NCBI GenBank assembly: GCA_002428385.1
Contig: DIWB01000034.1
Span: 7,667-37,567, forward strand
Source: Bacteroidales bacterium UBA6117
Lineage (GTDB): Bacteria > Bacteroidota > Bacteroidia > Bacteroidales > VadinHA17
Length of the DNA stretch: 29,901 nucleotides
Reading direction: 5' to 3'
How positions within the stretch are numbered: the first letter of the stretch is position 1; each line of letters starts with the position of its first letter. The translations under genes and the position numbers were made by a program. Positions 23,583-29,901 of the stretch are shown in pieces. The notes under the pieces were generated by a model that made no database searches, had not been told where the DNA came from, and saw nothing but the letters and a program-made list of their open reading frames with translations.

Positions 23583-25994
23583 ATGAGAAAGATTGTTCTG
23601 CTTCTGATGCTGGTTGGGGCTTTCGTACAGATCACAGCCCAGACAACCGAAGATTTTAGTTCGCGCCGGGTGGCGCTGCCCAACGGATGGCATCTGACAC
23701 CTGCAGGAAAGATGCTTCAGCTCGGGGATCTGCCCCTCAACATTGCTGTATCGCCTAACGGGAAGCTGGCTGCCATAACCAATAACGGCCAGAGCACCCA
23801 GATGATCCACCTGGTGGACATAAAAAAGGGAAAAGTGACCGACTCCGTCATTATCGGCAAATCGTGGCTGGGACTGGCTTTTTCCGATAATGGCAAAGCC
23901 CTTTATGCATCGGGGGGAAACGACAACTGGATAATAAAATACAATATCCGCAGGAAGGAGCTCATCAACACCGATACAATAAGGATCGGAAAGCCATGGC
24001 CCGAGAGGATCTCAATAGCTGGTCTTGCCCTCGACGACAGGAAGAAAGTGATCTATGCAGTGACCAAGGAGAACAATATGCTCTATGCCATCGACCTGAT
24101 AACAAAAAGCATCATATCGCAGACTCCGCTTGGAGGCGAAGGTTATACCTGCATCCTCTCGCCCGACAGGAAGACACTATACGCATCATGCTGGGGCTGC
24201 GACAAGGTCGCAATCTTTGACACCTACACCCAGAAGATCAGCGGAACAATCAATGTCGGTGACAATCCAAACGACATGTGCATCACCGCCGACGGGAGCT
24301 GGCTCTTCGTGGCAAACGCAAACGACAACAATGTTTCTGTTATCGACACCAGGGCCCGGCGGGTTGCCGAGACGCTCAACTCGGCTCTATATCCTGATTC
24401 CCCGAGCGGATCGACTACAAACGGAGTTGCCCTGAGCAGGGATGAGAAGACGCTCTATGTTGCAAATGCCGATAATAACTGCCTGGCTGTTTTTGATGTT
24501 ACGGTACCGGGAAGAAGCAAGGGAAAAGGCTTTATTCCAACAGGCTGGTATCCGACGAGCGTTCGCGTGTCGGGTGACAGGATACTTGTAACAAACGGCA
24601 AGGGGATGACATCCCTTCCCAATCCTTACGGTCCAAATCCTGCCCGGAGCGGCGATGTTGCAATCCATCACGAAGGAGGCAGGGATCAGGTAATAAAGGT
24701 GCAGTATATCGGAGGAGGCCTTTTCAGGGGAACCATGAGCATCATTGACCCGCCTGATGAAATAATGGCAGGTGTTTACTCGAAGGCTGTTTATGCCAAC
24801 ACCCCCTATACGAAGGAGAATGAGCTCAGTTCCGAAGGAGAAACAGGCAATCCCATACCCCGGAAAGTTGGAGATCCCTCTCCCATTAAATATGTGTTTT
24901 ACATCATCAAGGAAAACCGCACCTACGACCAGATACTTGGCGATATACCCGAAGGAAATGGTGATCCCAGCCTGGTTTTGTTTGGGGAGAAAGTAACTCC
25001 CAATCACCATGCCATTGCCAGGGAATTTGTGCTTCTGGATAATTTCTATGTAAACGGCGAAGTGAGCGCTGACGGCCACAACTGGACAATGGGAGCCTAT
25101 GCGACCGATTACCTGGAGAAGAACTGGCCCACCAGCTATGGCAACAGGGGCGGCACCTATCCGGGTGAAGGAGCCAGGGAAGTGGCCAATAACAAGGTCT
25201 TTTTCTGGGATATGTGCAAGCAGAACGGAGTGAGCTACCGTACCTACGGTGAGTTTGTAAGCGACGGCAAGCCCACGCTGGCAGTGCTTCAGAACAATTA
25301 TTGCCGCGACTTCACCGCGTGGGATGAATCGATAAGGGATACAGTCCGCTTTTACCAGTGGAAGCGTGATTTTGACTCACTGCTTGCCGTCAACGCGGTT
25401 CCGCGGTTCAACACAGTCAGGTTCATAAACGATCACACCCAGGGACTGAGCCTTGGCAGGCCCACGCCGTTTGCACATGTGGCTGATAACGACCTTGCGC
25501 TGGGAATGTTCGTGGACTATCTGAGTCACAGTCCGATCTGGAACGAAACCCTGATTATCTCGGTTGAGGATGATGCACAGAACGGACCCGATCATGTTGA
25601 TGCCCACAGGAGTGTTGCCCTTATTGCCGGAGGATTCGTCAAGCAGGGATATGTCGATCACACACCCTATACCACCACGTCACTTCTCCGGACCATGGAA
25701 CTTGTTCTTGGTCTGCCGCCAATGACACAGTATGATGCAGCAGCAAATTCACTGTGGAGATGCTTCAGCAACACCTCAGGCCATCCTCCGTACAAATACA
25801 GGCCCGCAAATATTGACCTGAATGAAAAGAACACGGGCCAGAACAGATGGCAGGCCCTGAGCGAAACATTTGACTTCAGTGTCGAGGACAGGGTGAACGA
25901 CTTTGACTTCAATGAAGTGATATGGAGGTCGGTGAAGGGACTTGATTCCCCGTGTCCGCCTTCTGTAAGGGCTGCTTTTCTGGCACCTTTTTAA
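23583..25994 (+). CDS. Exported YncE-like beta-propeller fused to a phosphoesterase (acid/alkaline phosphatase-type) domain
   Basis: 803 residues. A signal peptide (1-20, cut after VQITAQ) sends it to the periplasm or outer surface. Residues about 35-345 are repeated propeller blades of the YncE/YVTN type, e.g. NIAVSPNGKLAAITNN and MCITADGSWLFVANANDNNVSVID. Residues about 435-760 are a phosphoesterase domain: KENRTYDQILGD with Thr447 at the usual nucleophile place, GEVSADGHNWTMGAYATDY, and the metal-site region VEDDAQNGPDHVDAHRS. This arrangement is known as bifunctional YncE/phosphatase protein; the substrate is unknown. Its last 86 bp overlap the end of the opposing minus-strand gene. Confidence 0.9.
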   Translation: MRKIVLLLMLVGAFVQITAQTTEDFSSRRVALPNGWHLTPAGKMLQLGDLPLNIAVSPNGKLAAITNNGQSTQMIHLVDIKKGKVTDSVIIGKSWLGLAFSDNGKALYASGGNDNWIIKYNIRRKELINTDTIRIGKPWPERISIAGLALDDRKKVIYAVTKENNMLYAIDLITKSIISQTPLGGEGYTCILSPDRKTLYASCWGCDKVAIFDTYTQKISGTINVGDNPNDMCITADGSWLFVANANDNNVSVIDTRARRVAETLNSALYPDSPSGSTTNGVALSRDEKTLYVANADNNCLAVFDVTVPGRSKGKGFIPTGWYPTSVRVSGDRILVTNGKGMTSLPNPYGPNPARSGDVAIHHEGGRDQVIKVQYIGGGLFRGTMSIIDPPDEIMAGVYSKAVYANTPYTKENELSSEGETGNPIPRKVGDPSPIKYVFYIIKENRTYDQILGDIPEGNGDPSLVLFGEKVTPNHHAIAREFVLLDNFYVNGEVSADGHNWTMGAYATDYLEKNWPTSYGNRGGTYPGEGAREVANNKVFFWDMCKQNGVSYRTYGEFVSDGKPTLAVLQNNYCRDFTAWDESIRDTVRFYQWKRDFDSLLAVNAVPRFNTVRFINDHTQGLSLGRPTPFAHVADNDLALGMFVDYLSHSPIWNETLIISVEDDAQNGPDHVDAHRSVALIAGGFVKQGYVDHTPYTTTSLLRTMELVLGLPPMTQYDAAANSLWRCFSNTSGHPPYKYRPANIDLNEKNTGQNRWQALSETFDFSVEDRVNDFDFNEVIWRSVKGLDSPCPPSVRAAFLAPF

Positions 25995-26391
25995 ACTCAG
26001 GGTCCTTTACCATTCTTACGCGGAACCCGGTGTTGGTAACTATAAGTGGAAGCATTGTATAGGTCTTGTATCCCGGGCATGAAAAGATGAGTGAAGAACC
26101 ATCGGGGACCTTGCTAATAAAGAATCTACCTCTTTCATCAGTGGACGAAAAGATTGTCGATTTTGAAACAAGCACCCTTACGCCCTGAAGGGGATTGCCT
26201 TCCTCATCAACCACCATGCCGCCGGCCTGCTTCTGAAGGGCGGAAGAAAGAGCCAAGGTCCCGGTTTCAGTCGCTGACAATTCTGTGTAATTTAATTCCG
26301 GGCCGCGGAAACCACAGAAAACCAGGACAAGAACAGGGAGAATAAAGAATCGCTTCAGTCTCCTGAAAAAAGCAACATTTGATTTAGTCAT
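25909..26391 (-). CDS. Membrane-anchored CarboxypepD_reg-like domain protein, possible C-terminal remnant of a BlaR1/M56 sensor
   Basis: 160 residues from ATG at 26391: a short basic segment (FFRRLKR), one membrane helix (residues 15-28, FILPVLVLVFCGF) and a beta-sandwich CarboxypepD_reg-like domain (about 55-125, GMVVDEEGNPLQGVRVLV, TDERGRFFISKVPDG, FSCPGYKT). The frame continues upstream to 26631 without a stop; the peptide before the ATG (SLSCSLNRKRFETMTKS) resembles the end of the M56 metallopeptidase domain in Bacteroidota BlaR1-like proteins. There is no HExxH protease region before it. It lies downstream of blaI in the same direction, the place where a BlaR1 gene would be. Its last 28 codons overlap the phosphoesterase gene. 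Could be a complete small protein or a deletion derivative. Confidence 0.68.
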   Translation of the reverse strand: MTKSNVAFFRRLKRFFILPVLVLVFCGFRGPELNYTELSATETGTLALSSALQKQAGGMVVDEEGNPLQGVRVLVSKSTIFSSTDERGRFFISKVPDGSSLIFSCPGYKTYTMLPLIVTNTGFRVRMVKDPEFKKVPEKQPLQKADTGNQVPSPTSISLH

Positions 26392-26581
26392 TGTCTCGAA
26401 TCTTTTTCTGTTAAGTGAACAGCTTAATGAACTGGCGGGGGTATGCCCCTTTGCATGAAGCTCTGTGATAATTCCTTTACTAATTGTGTTCACCCGTTTT
26501 ACAGCAATAATATTTGCCTTTATGTAAAGAGCAAAATCCCTGCCAGAAAAGACGCTAACAAAAAAACGACGGACCGAACGA

Positions 26582-26983
26582 TTATTCCTTCTTCCTTTTC
26601 TTCTTTCCGGATTCGTTCCCTGTTTCCTTGATCAGTTCCTCAAGCTCACTCATCGACAGGTCTTTTTCCCTGGCGAAGAACGAAGCGAGTGCGGGGAATG
26701 AACTGTCGAAATACCCGTCAAGAAGTCTGAACAGCTGTCTTTTTGAATATTCCTCCTTTGTTACCACCGGATGGTAAAGATGAGTGTTCCCATAGGCTTT
26801 ATGTCCCACATAGCCTTTTCTTTCAAGAACCCGGACAACGGTTGATACGGTATTACGTGCCGGACGCGGTTCATCGAATTTCGTACGGATATCCTTGACA
26901 ATGCCGCTTTTCATGTCCCAGAGAATTTGCATGATCTCCTCCTCTGCCCGTGTAAGGGGCTGGTTTTTAGCTTTTCTTCTCAT
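26582..26983 (-). CDS. BlaI/MecI-family transcriptional repressor
   Basis: 133-residue winged-helix repressor. It opens with LTRAEEEIMQILWDMKSG, the family's first helices, followed by the recognition segment RPARNTVSTVVRVLERKGYVGHKAYGNTHLYHPVV, and a C-terminal dimerisation region (EEYSKRQLFRLLDGYFDSSFPALASFFA) where BlaI proteins are cut by BlaR1. It ends in a very basic tail KKKRKKE. The promoter upstream carries a perfect palindrome between its boxes, as expected for self-repression. No beta-lactamase gene is nearby; other BlaI targets in Bacteroidota are varied. Confidence 0.93.
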   Translation of the reverse strand: MRRKAKNQPLTRAEEEIMQILWDMKSGIVKDIRTKFDEPRPARNTVSTVVRVLERKGYVGHKAYGNTHLYHPVVTKEEYSKRQLFRLLDGYFDSSFPALASFFAREKDLSMSELEELIKETGNESGKKKRKKE

Positions 26984-27062
26984 ATCGGATCGGGTTTGGT
27001 TTTCAATCAGTTAGTCTAAACGGTTGCATTCCCGGAGGCTTTTTCCGGAGTGCCATTATATG

Positions 27063-27093
27063 CAAATATACAACTATCACAATAGTTGCGCAA
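27063..27093 (-). promoter_or_regulatory. blaI promoter with internal palindromic operator
   Basis: Minus strand: TTG (27091-27093), 20-nt spacer, TATATTTG (27063-27070), a full promoter match. The spacer contains the perfect inverted repeat CAACTAT-CACA-ATAGTTG (27071-27088), placed so that a bound dimer would block RNA polymerase. The predicted 5' UTR is about 75 nt. Confidence 0.78.
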
Positions 27094-27131
27094 TATTTAA
27101 TGAAGAAAAATGACTAATTCAATAGGAAGAA

Positions 27132-27170
27132 AGACGGAAGACCAAAGACGGAAGACGGAAAACAGAAGAC
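27132..27170 (+). repeat. Heptamer tandem array, AGACGGA type, x5.6
   Basis: AGACGGA (27132), AGACCAA (27139), AGACGGA (27146), AGACGGA (27153), AAACAGA (27160) and AGAC. It abuts a second heptamer array of a different sequence at 27173. Confidence 0.87.
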
Positions 27171-27172
27171 TG

Positions 27173-27205
27173 ACCGCGTACCGCATACCGCATACCGCGT
27201 ACCGC
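27173..27205 (-). repeat. Heptamer tandem array, ACCGCRT x4.7 (same family as GCGGTAY)
   Basis: ACCGCGT (27173), ACCGCAT (27180), ACCGCAT (27187), ACCGCGT (27194), ACCGC. This is the reverse complement of the GCGGTAY family at 2744 and 7810. It ends 18 bp before the -33 box of the next gene. Confidence 0.92.
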
Positions 27206-27222
27206 TCGACACAACTTTACAA

Positions 27223-27252
27223 TTGAGTATGTTAAGATATTTTCCTAACTTG
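27223..27252 (+). promoter_or_regulatory. Promoter of the Ntn-hydrolase lipoprotein gene
   Basis: TTG (27223-27225), 20-nt spacer, then TAACTTG (27246-27252), one base short of TAnnTTTG. The predicted transcript start near 27256-27259 lies after the first ATG (27254), which favours the second ATG at 27266 as the start codon. Confidence 0.5.
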
Positions 27253-27265
27253 CATGATTATCACG

Positions 27266-28696
27266 ATGAAAAAAACCTTATTATATATTATTCTGCTGGC
27301 GCCTCTGATTGCAACGGCAGGATGCCAGAACCGGAAAGCATCCCGCGATGCCGGCGAACCCGGACATGAGGAATTGATGAAAAACAGTTCCCGCACTGAA
27401 AGGAACGGATGGATCAACGTTAGGCTTGAAGGAAGTGCAGAGGCTATAGGGTATCAGCACGGATATTTGCTTGCTGATGAGATAGTGGACCTGAGAGGCG
27501 CCATGTCGATGCTGAATGCAAGGACCACGGGGAAAGACTGGGCTTTCTTCAGGGATGAGTCGGAGTTGATGTTCTGGGACAATATCCCTGAGGAGTATCA
27601 GAAGGAGATTGACGGTATAGTAAAGGGGGTTAACAAAAAGAAGGGAGAGGGCACGATCGACAGGAAAGATGTCATTGCCATGAACTCGATACTCGAGATA
27701 TCGTGGTATTACATTCCCTGGCTCGAATCGAGAGGCAACCCCGATGCTCCCGATCCGACGCCTCCGGGGCATTGCAGCGCCATTGCCGCGACAGGTTCGT
27801 GGACCACCGGCGGTCAGATTGTAATGGCCCACAACGCATGGGTTGAATATGCAATCGGACAGCGCTGGAACATCATCCTGAGCATAGTGCCAGAGATTGG
27901 TCACAGCATAATAATGGACGCCCTTCCGGGATTCATTCACAGCGGTGACGATTTCGGAATAAACAGCGCGGGATTAATTGTCACCGAAACGACCATCACC
28001 CAGTACAGGGGATTCGATCCGACAGGCGTTGCGGAGTTTGTCAGGGCACGGGAGGCGATCCAGTTTGCCTCGTCGATTGAGGAGTGGGTCGCGGTGATGA
28101 AGGAAAACAATAACGGAGGTTATGCAAACGACTGGCTCCTGGGCGACATCCGGACAGGTGAAATAGCACGGTTTGAGTTCGGACTTGAAAACCAGTTCCT
28201 GGAAAGGACAAAAGACGGTTATTTTACAGGGGCCAACTACCCGGTTCACGATAAGCTGATAAGGGAAGAGACCACCTACGACTCTACCGTGATGAGTACC
28301 TCACCCAATGCCCGGAAGCTGAGATGGAGACAGCTGATGAGCGCTTACAGGGGCAAGATAGATGTCGGCCTTGCAATGAGCTTCATGAGCGATCACTACG
28401 ATACCTGGCGAAAGGAAGAAAAGCAAACCGGTCTGACACTGTGCGGACATATTGACAAGGATGAGGCCGGGGCTCCCGACATGGGATGGGGTCCCTTCAC
28501 CCCTGCCGGCGCGGTGCAGGCAAAAGCAACCGACAGCAAACTGGCTTCCAAAATGCAATTGTGGGCAATCATGGGCCATCCATGCGGAACACCTTTTGAT
28601 GCAGTGAAATTCCTTTCCGAACACCCTGAATTCGGTTACCAGAAAGAGTTCCTGAAGGACATGCCTTCGAGGGAGTGGACGTTGTTCGGGGAATAA
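27266..28696 (+). CDS. Lipoprotein Ntn-hydrolase, C45/phospholipase-B-like family
   Basis: 476 residues from the ATG at 27266, which gives a clean lipoprotein signal MKKTLLYIILLAPLIATAGC with lipidated Cys20; ATG at 27254 would add four residues. The N-terminal WINVRLEGSAEAIGYQHGYLLADEI and the central PPGHCSAIAATGSWTTGGQIVMAHN match self-cleaving Ntn-hydrolases of the C45 acyltransferase/phospholipase-B-like group; Cys170 is the predicted nucleophile, exposed by autocleavage. GDDFGINSAGLIVTETT and the late MQLWAIMGHPCGTPFDAVKF block are also typical. Such enzymes hydrolyse amide or ester bonds; the substrate here is unknown. Probably faces the periplasm or cell surface as a lipid-anchored enzyme. 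Confidence 0.82.
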   Translation: MKKTLLYIILLAPLIATAGCQNRKASRDAGEPGHEELMKNSSRTERNGWINVRLEGSAEAIGYQHGYLLADEIVDLRGAMSMLNARTTGKDWAFFRDESELMFWDNIPEEYQKEIDGIVKGVNKKKGEGTIDRKDVIAMNSILEISWYYIPWLESRGNPDAPDPTPPGHCSAIAATGSWTTGGQIVMAHNAWVEYAIGQRWNIILSIVPEIGHSIIMDALPGFIHSGDDFGINSAGLIVTETTITQYRGFDPTGVAEFVRAREAIQFASSIEEWVAVMKENNNGGYANDWLLGDIRTGEIARFEFGLENQFLERTKDGYFTGANYPVHDKLIREETTYDSTVMSTSPNARKLRWRQLMSAYRGKIDVGLAMSFMSDHYDTWRKEEKQTGLTLCGHIDKDEAGAPDMGWGPFTPAGAVQAKATDSKLASKMQLWAIMGHPCGTPFDAVKFLSEHPEFGYQKEFLKDMPSREWTLFGE

Positions 28697-28800
28697 TTTA
28701 GATAATATAAATCATATCTCCTCCCTGTTCTCCTGATTATGATTACTTTTGCCCCCGGTTTAACGGGAAAGCTGACATCGGCCGGATCCACATAACAAAT

Positions 28801-28819
28801 CGGCAATTTTGCCGTTCTT
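28801..28819 (+). terminator. Possible weak terminator hairpin
   Basis: CGGCAA-TT-TTGCCG is a perfect 6-bp stem with a very short loop, followed by TTCTT. It lies about 100 bp after the Ntn-hydrolase stop and 40 bp before the next start. The T-run is poor, so this is uncertain. Confidence 0.3.
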
Positions 28820-28857
28820 AAGATGCCAGTGTCAATTATGAAACATAACCTGTTTGT

Positions 28858-29901
28858 ATGAAAAGACTTATACTCATTATATCTCTTACGGTCATACCAT
28901 ATCTTCTGCAATCACAGGTGTCAGTTATCAATGAGGGCATGACCGTGAACAACACCGTCACAGGGAACTGGGCGGGGGTCAACATCCCGAGAGCAGTAAA
29001 AACATCGCTCGTTTTCAGGAACAACTCCATTACATCGGTGAATGCTTCCGGATATCTCCTGCAGTCGGGCGATGAAGTGCCAATGACTACCAACAACAAT
29101 CTCGACGGAGCCATCATCACCGGCAACAAGCTGACATGGAACGGCACCGACGCATCATCGAACACTCACGGAATGTTCACGGGGTACAACATCAACTTTA
29201 CCGTGAAGTACAACTACCTCGACAAGACACCCTACGGGATCCTTTTCAAATCGGGGTCGGATGCCGGCACAAACATGACATACTCATCGGGATACGGCGC
29301 CTCATACAATATTGTCAGGAACTCAAAGATGTCGGTGAGGATGAAGGGGATAAACGGAGTGCAGGTGTACAACAACACATTTTACTCAAGTCTGCAGTCA
29401 GGCTCACTGATCTATATCGACGCCAACAACGACAGAGCTGTGCCTGCAGCCTCAACAGGCGCAAAAATCAAAAACAATATCTTCTACACAGTTCACCAGA
29501 TACCAAACATTGCAATTGAAAGCAGATGCCTGGTCAACTTTGAAAGCGATTACAACATTTTCTACTGCGAATCGGGAACACCTGTTTTCTCAGTTGACGG
29601 ATCCAGGAAGACATTTGCCCAGTGGCAGGCAATGGGATACGACCAGCATTCGGTCGTTGTAAATCCGAATTTCAAGAGCACAACTACTTTTGTACCGTCA
29701 GCCAGGCTCGATTACGGAGCTGATCTGGGATCGTCGTGGTCGACCGGTCTGAATACCACAGCGGCATGGAGTGCCGGAAAAACTCCGGAAACCACAAGCC
29801 AGAACGGGAAATGGCAGGTCGGAGCAATAATCTACGCAGCAGTTCCTGTTGTAACACCGCCTCCGGCAGAGCCACCCCCACCTGTGGTGACTCCGCCTCC
29901 G
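28858..29901 (+). CDS. Exported right-handed beta-helix protein, 3' truncated by window edge
   Basis: The frame from ATG at 28858 stays open to the last base, giving 348 residues so far. Residues 1-20 are a signal peptide (LILIISLTVIPYLLQSQ). From about 25 to 240 there are repeated N-rich turns of the parallel beta-helix type, e.g. LVFRNNSITSVNAS, GAIITGNKLTWNG, VKYNYLDKTPYGI, VQVYNNTFYSS and AKIKNNIFYTV, the pattern of pectate-lyase-like and carbohydrate-binding helices. A less regular segment follows (residues 240-330), then a proline-rich linker (VTPPPAEPPPPVVTPPP) at the window end, which usually joins another domain. No substrate can be assigned. Confidence 0.82.
   Translation, partial: MKRLILIISLTVIPYLLQSQVSVINEGMTVNNTVTGNWAGVNIPRAVKTSLVFRNNSITSVNASGYLLQSGDEVPMTTNNNLDGAIITGNKLTWNGTDASSNTHGMFTGYNINFTVKYNYLDKTPYGILFKSGSDAGTNMTYSSGYGASYNIVRNSKMSVRMKGINGVQVYNNTFYSSLQSGSLIYIDANNDRAVPAASTGAKIKNNIFYTVHQIPNIAIESRCLVNFESDYNIFYCESGTPVFSVDGSRKTFAQWQAMGYDQHSVVVNPNFKSTTTFVPSARLDYGADLGSSWSTGLNTTAAWSAGKTPETTSQNGKWQVGAIIYAAVPVVTPPPAEPPPPVVTPPP

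Noticed and set aside
24387..25079. 230-codon minus-strand frame inside the propeller/phosphoesterase gene
   Set aside because: Antisense to well-conserved propeller and phosphoesterase blocks, no start context or domain; a by-product of codon bias.
26392..26581. Separate small gene between blaI and the CarboxypepD_reg-like gene
   Set aside because: No frame with a start, promoter or motif of its own; the only coding-like signal is the in-frame upstream extension of the CarboxypepD_reg-like gene.
27281..27940. 219-codon minus-strand frame opposite the Ntn-hydrolase
   Set aside because: Shadow of the plus-strand gene, which has a lipoprotein signal and catalytic block.

Overview
The window looks like chromosomal DNA of an uncultured or environmental Bacteroidota, probably of the Bacteroidales/Marinilabiliales type. 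The evidence is: TAnnTTTG -7 promoter boxes, three of them with a TTG -33 box 19-20 nt upstream; almost no Shine-Dalgarno sequences; a UpxY-type NusG paralogue; the cysteine-poor Bacteroidota form of TraR/DksA; a zinc-ligand-poor class III sirtuin; a type-2 isoleucyl-tRNA synthetase; and BlaI next to a CarboxypepD_reg-like protein. No tRNA, rRNA, integrase, transposase, phage gene or true CRISPR array was seen.

Layout. 1-2740: end of gmd and complete fcl (GDP-L-fucose synthesis), a convergent UpxY/NusG-like gene, and a TraR/DksA-like gene. 2744-2867: a terminator framed by inverted heptamer arrays. 2873-6307: ileS on the minus strand. 6308-6701: repeat-rich gap carrying the ileS promoter. 6702-7805: exported rhodanese and riboflavin synthase. 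7881-8868: yhbP-like flavin-fold gene and ubiX on the minus strand. 8992-9965: class III sirtuin with a translationally coupled GIY-YIG protein. 9974-10258: five palindromic REP-like units. 10324-20257: dnaG, then an alpha-2-macroglobulin/PBP1C pair. 20306-22262: Nudix hydrolase, DUF2007-like protein and convergent CorA. 22530-25994: lipid kinase and an exported YncE-like propeller/phosphoesterase fusion. 25909-26983: minus-strand CarboxypepD_reg-like membrane protein and BlaI, with a clear promoter/operator upstream of BlaI. 27266-28696: lipoprotein Ntn-hydrolase of the C45/phospholipase-B-like type. 28858-end: truncated exported beta-helix protein with a proline-rich tail.

Functionally most of this is housekeeping: nucleotide-sugar synthesis, translation, replication priming, riboflavin and flavin chemistry, envelope maintenance. 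The unusual part is the intergenic DNA. Several gaps hold tandem 7-mer or 8-mer arrays, often starting right at a stop codon, and one gap holds a 48-bp-period palindrome array beside a small GIY-YIG nuclease-like gene. That last pairing is the best candidate here for an undescribed system (a repeat family with a nearby potential processing enzyme), but it rests on adjacency and repeat structure alone. A second candidate is a BlaI repressor paired with what looks like the tail of a BlaR1-type sensor lacking its protease domain.
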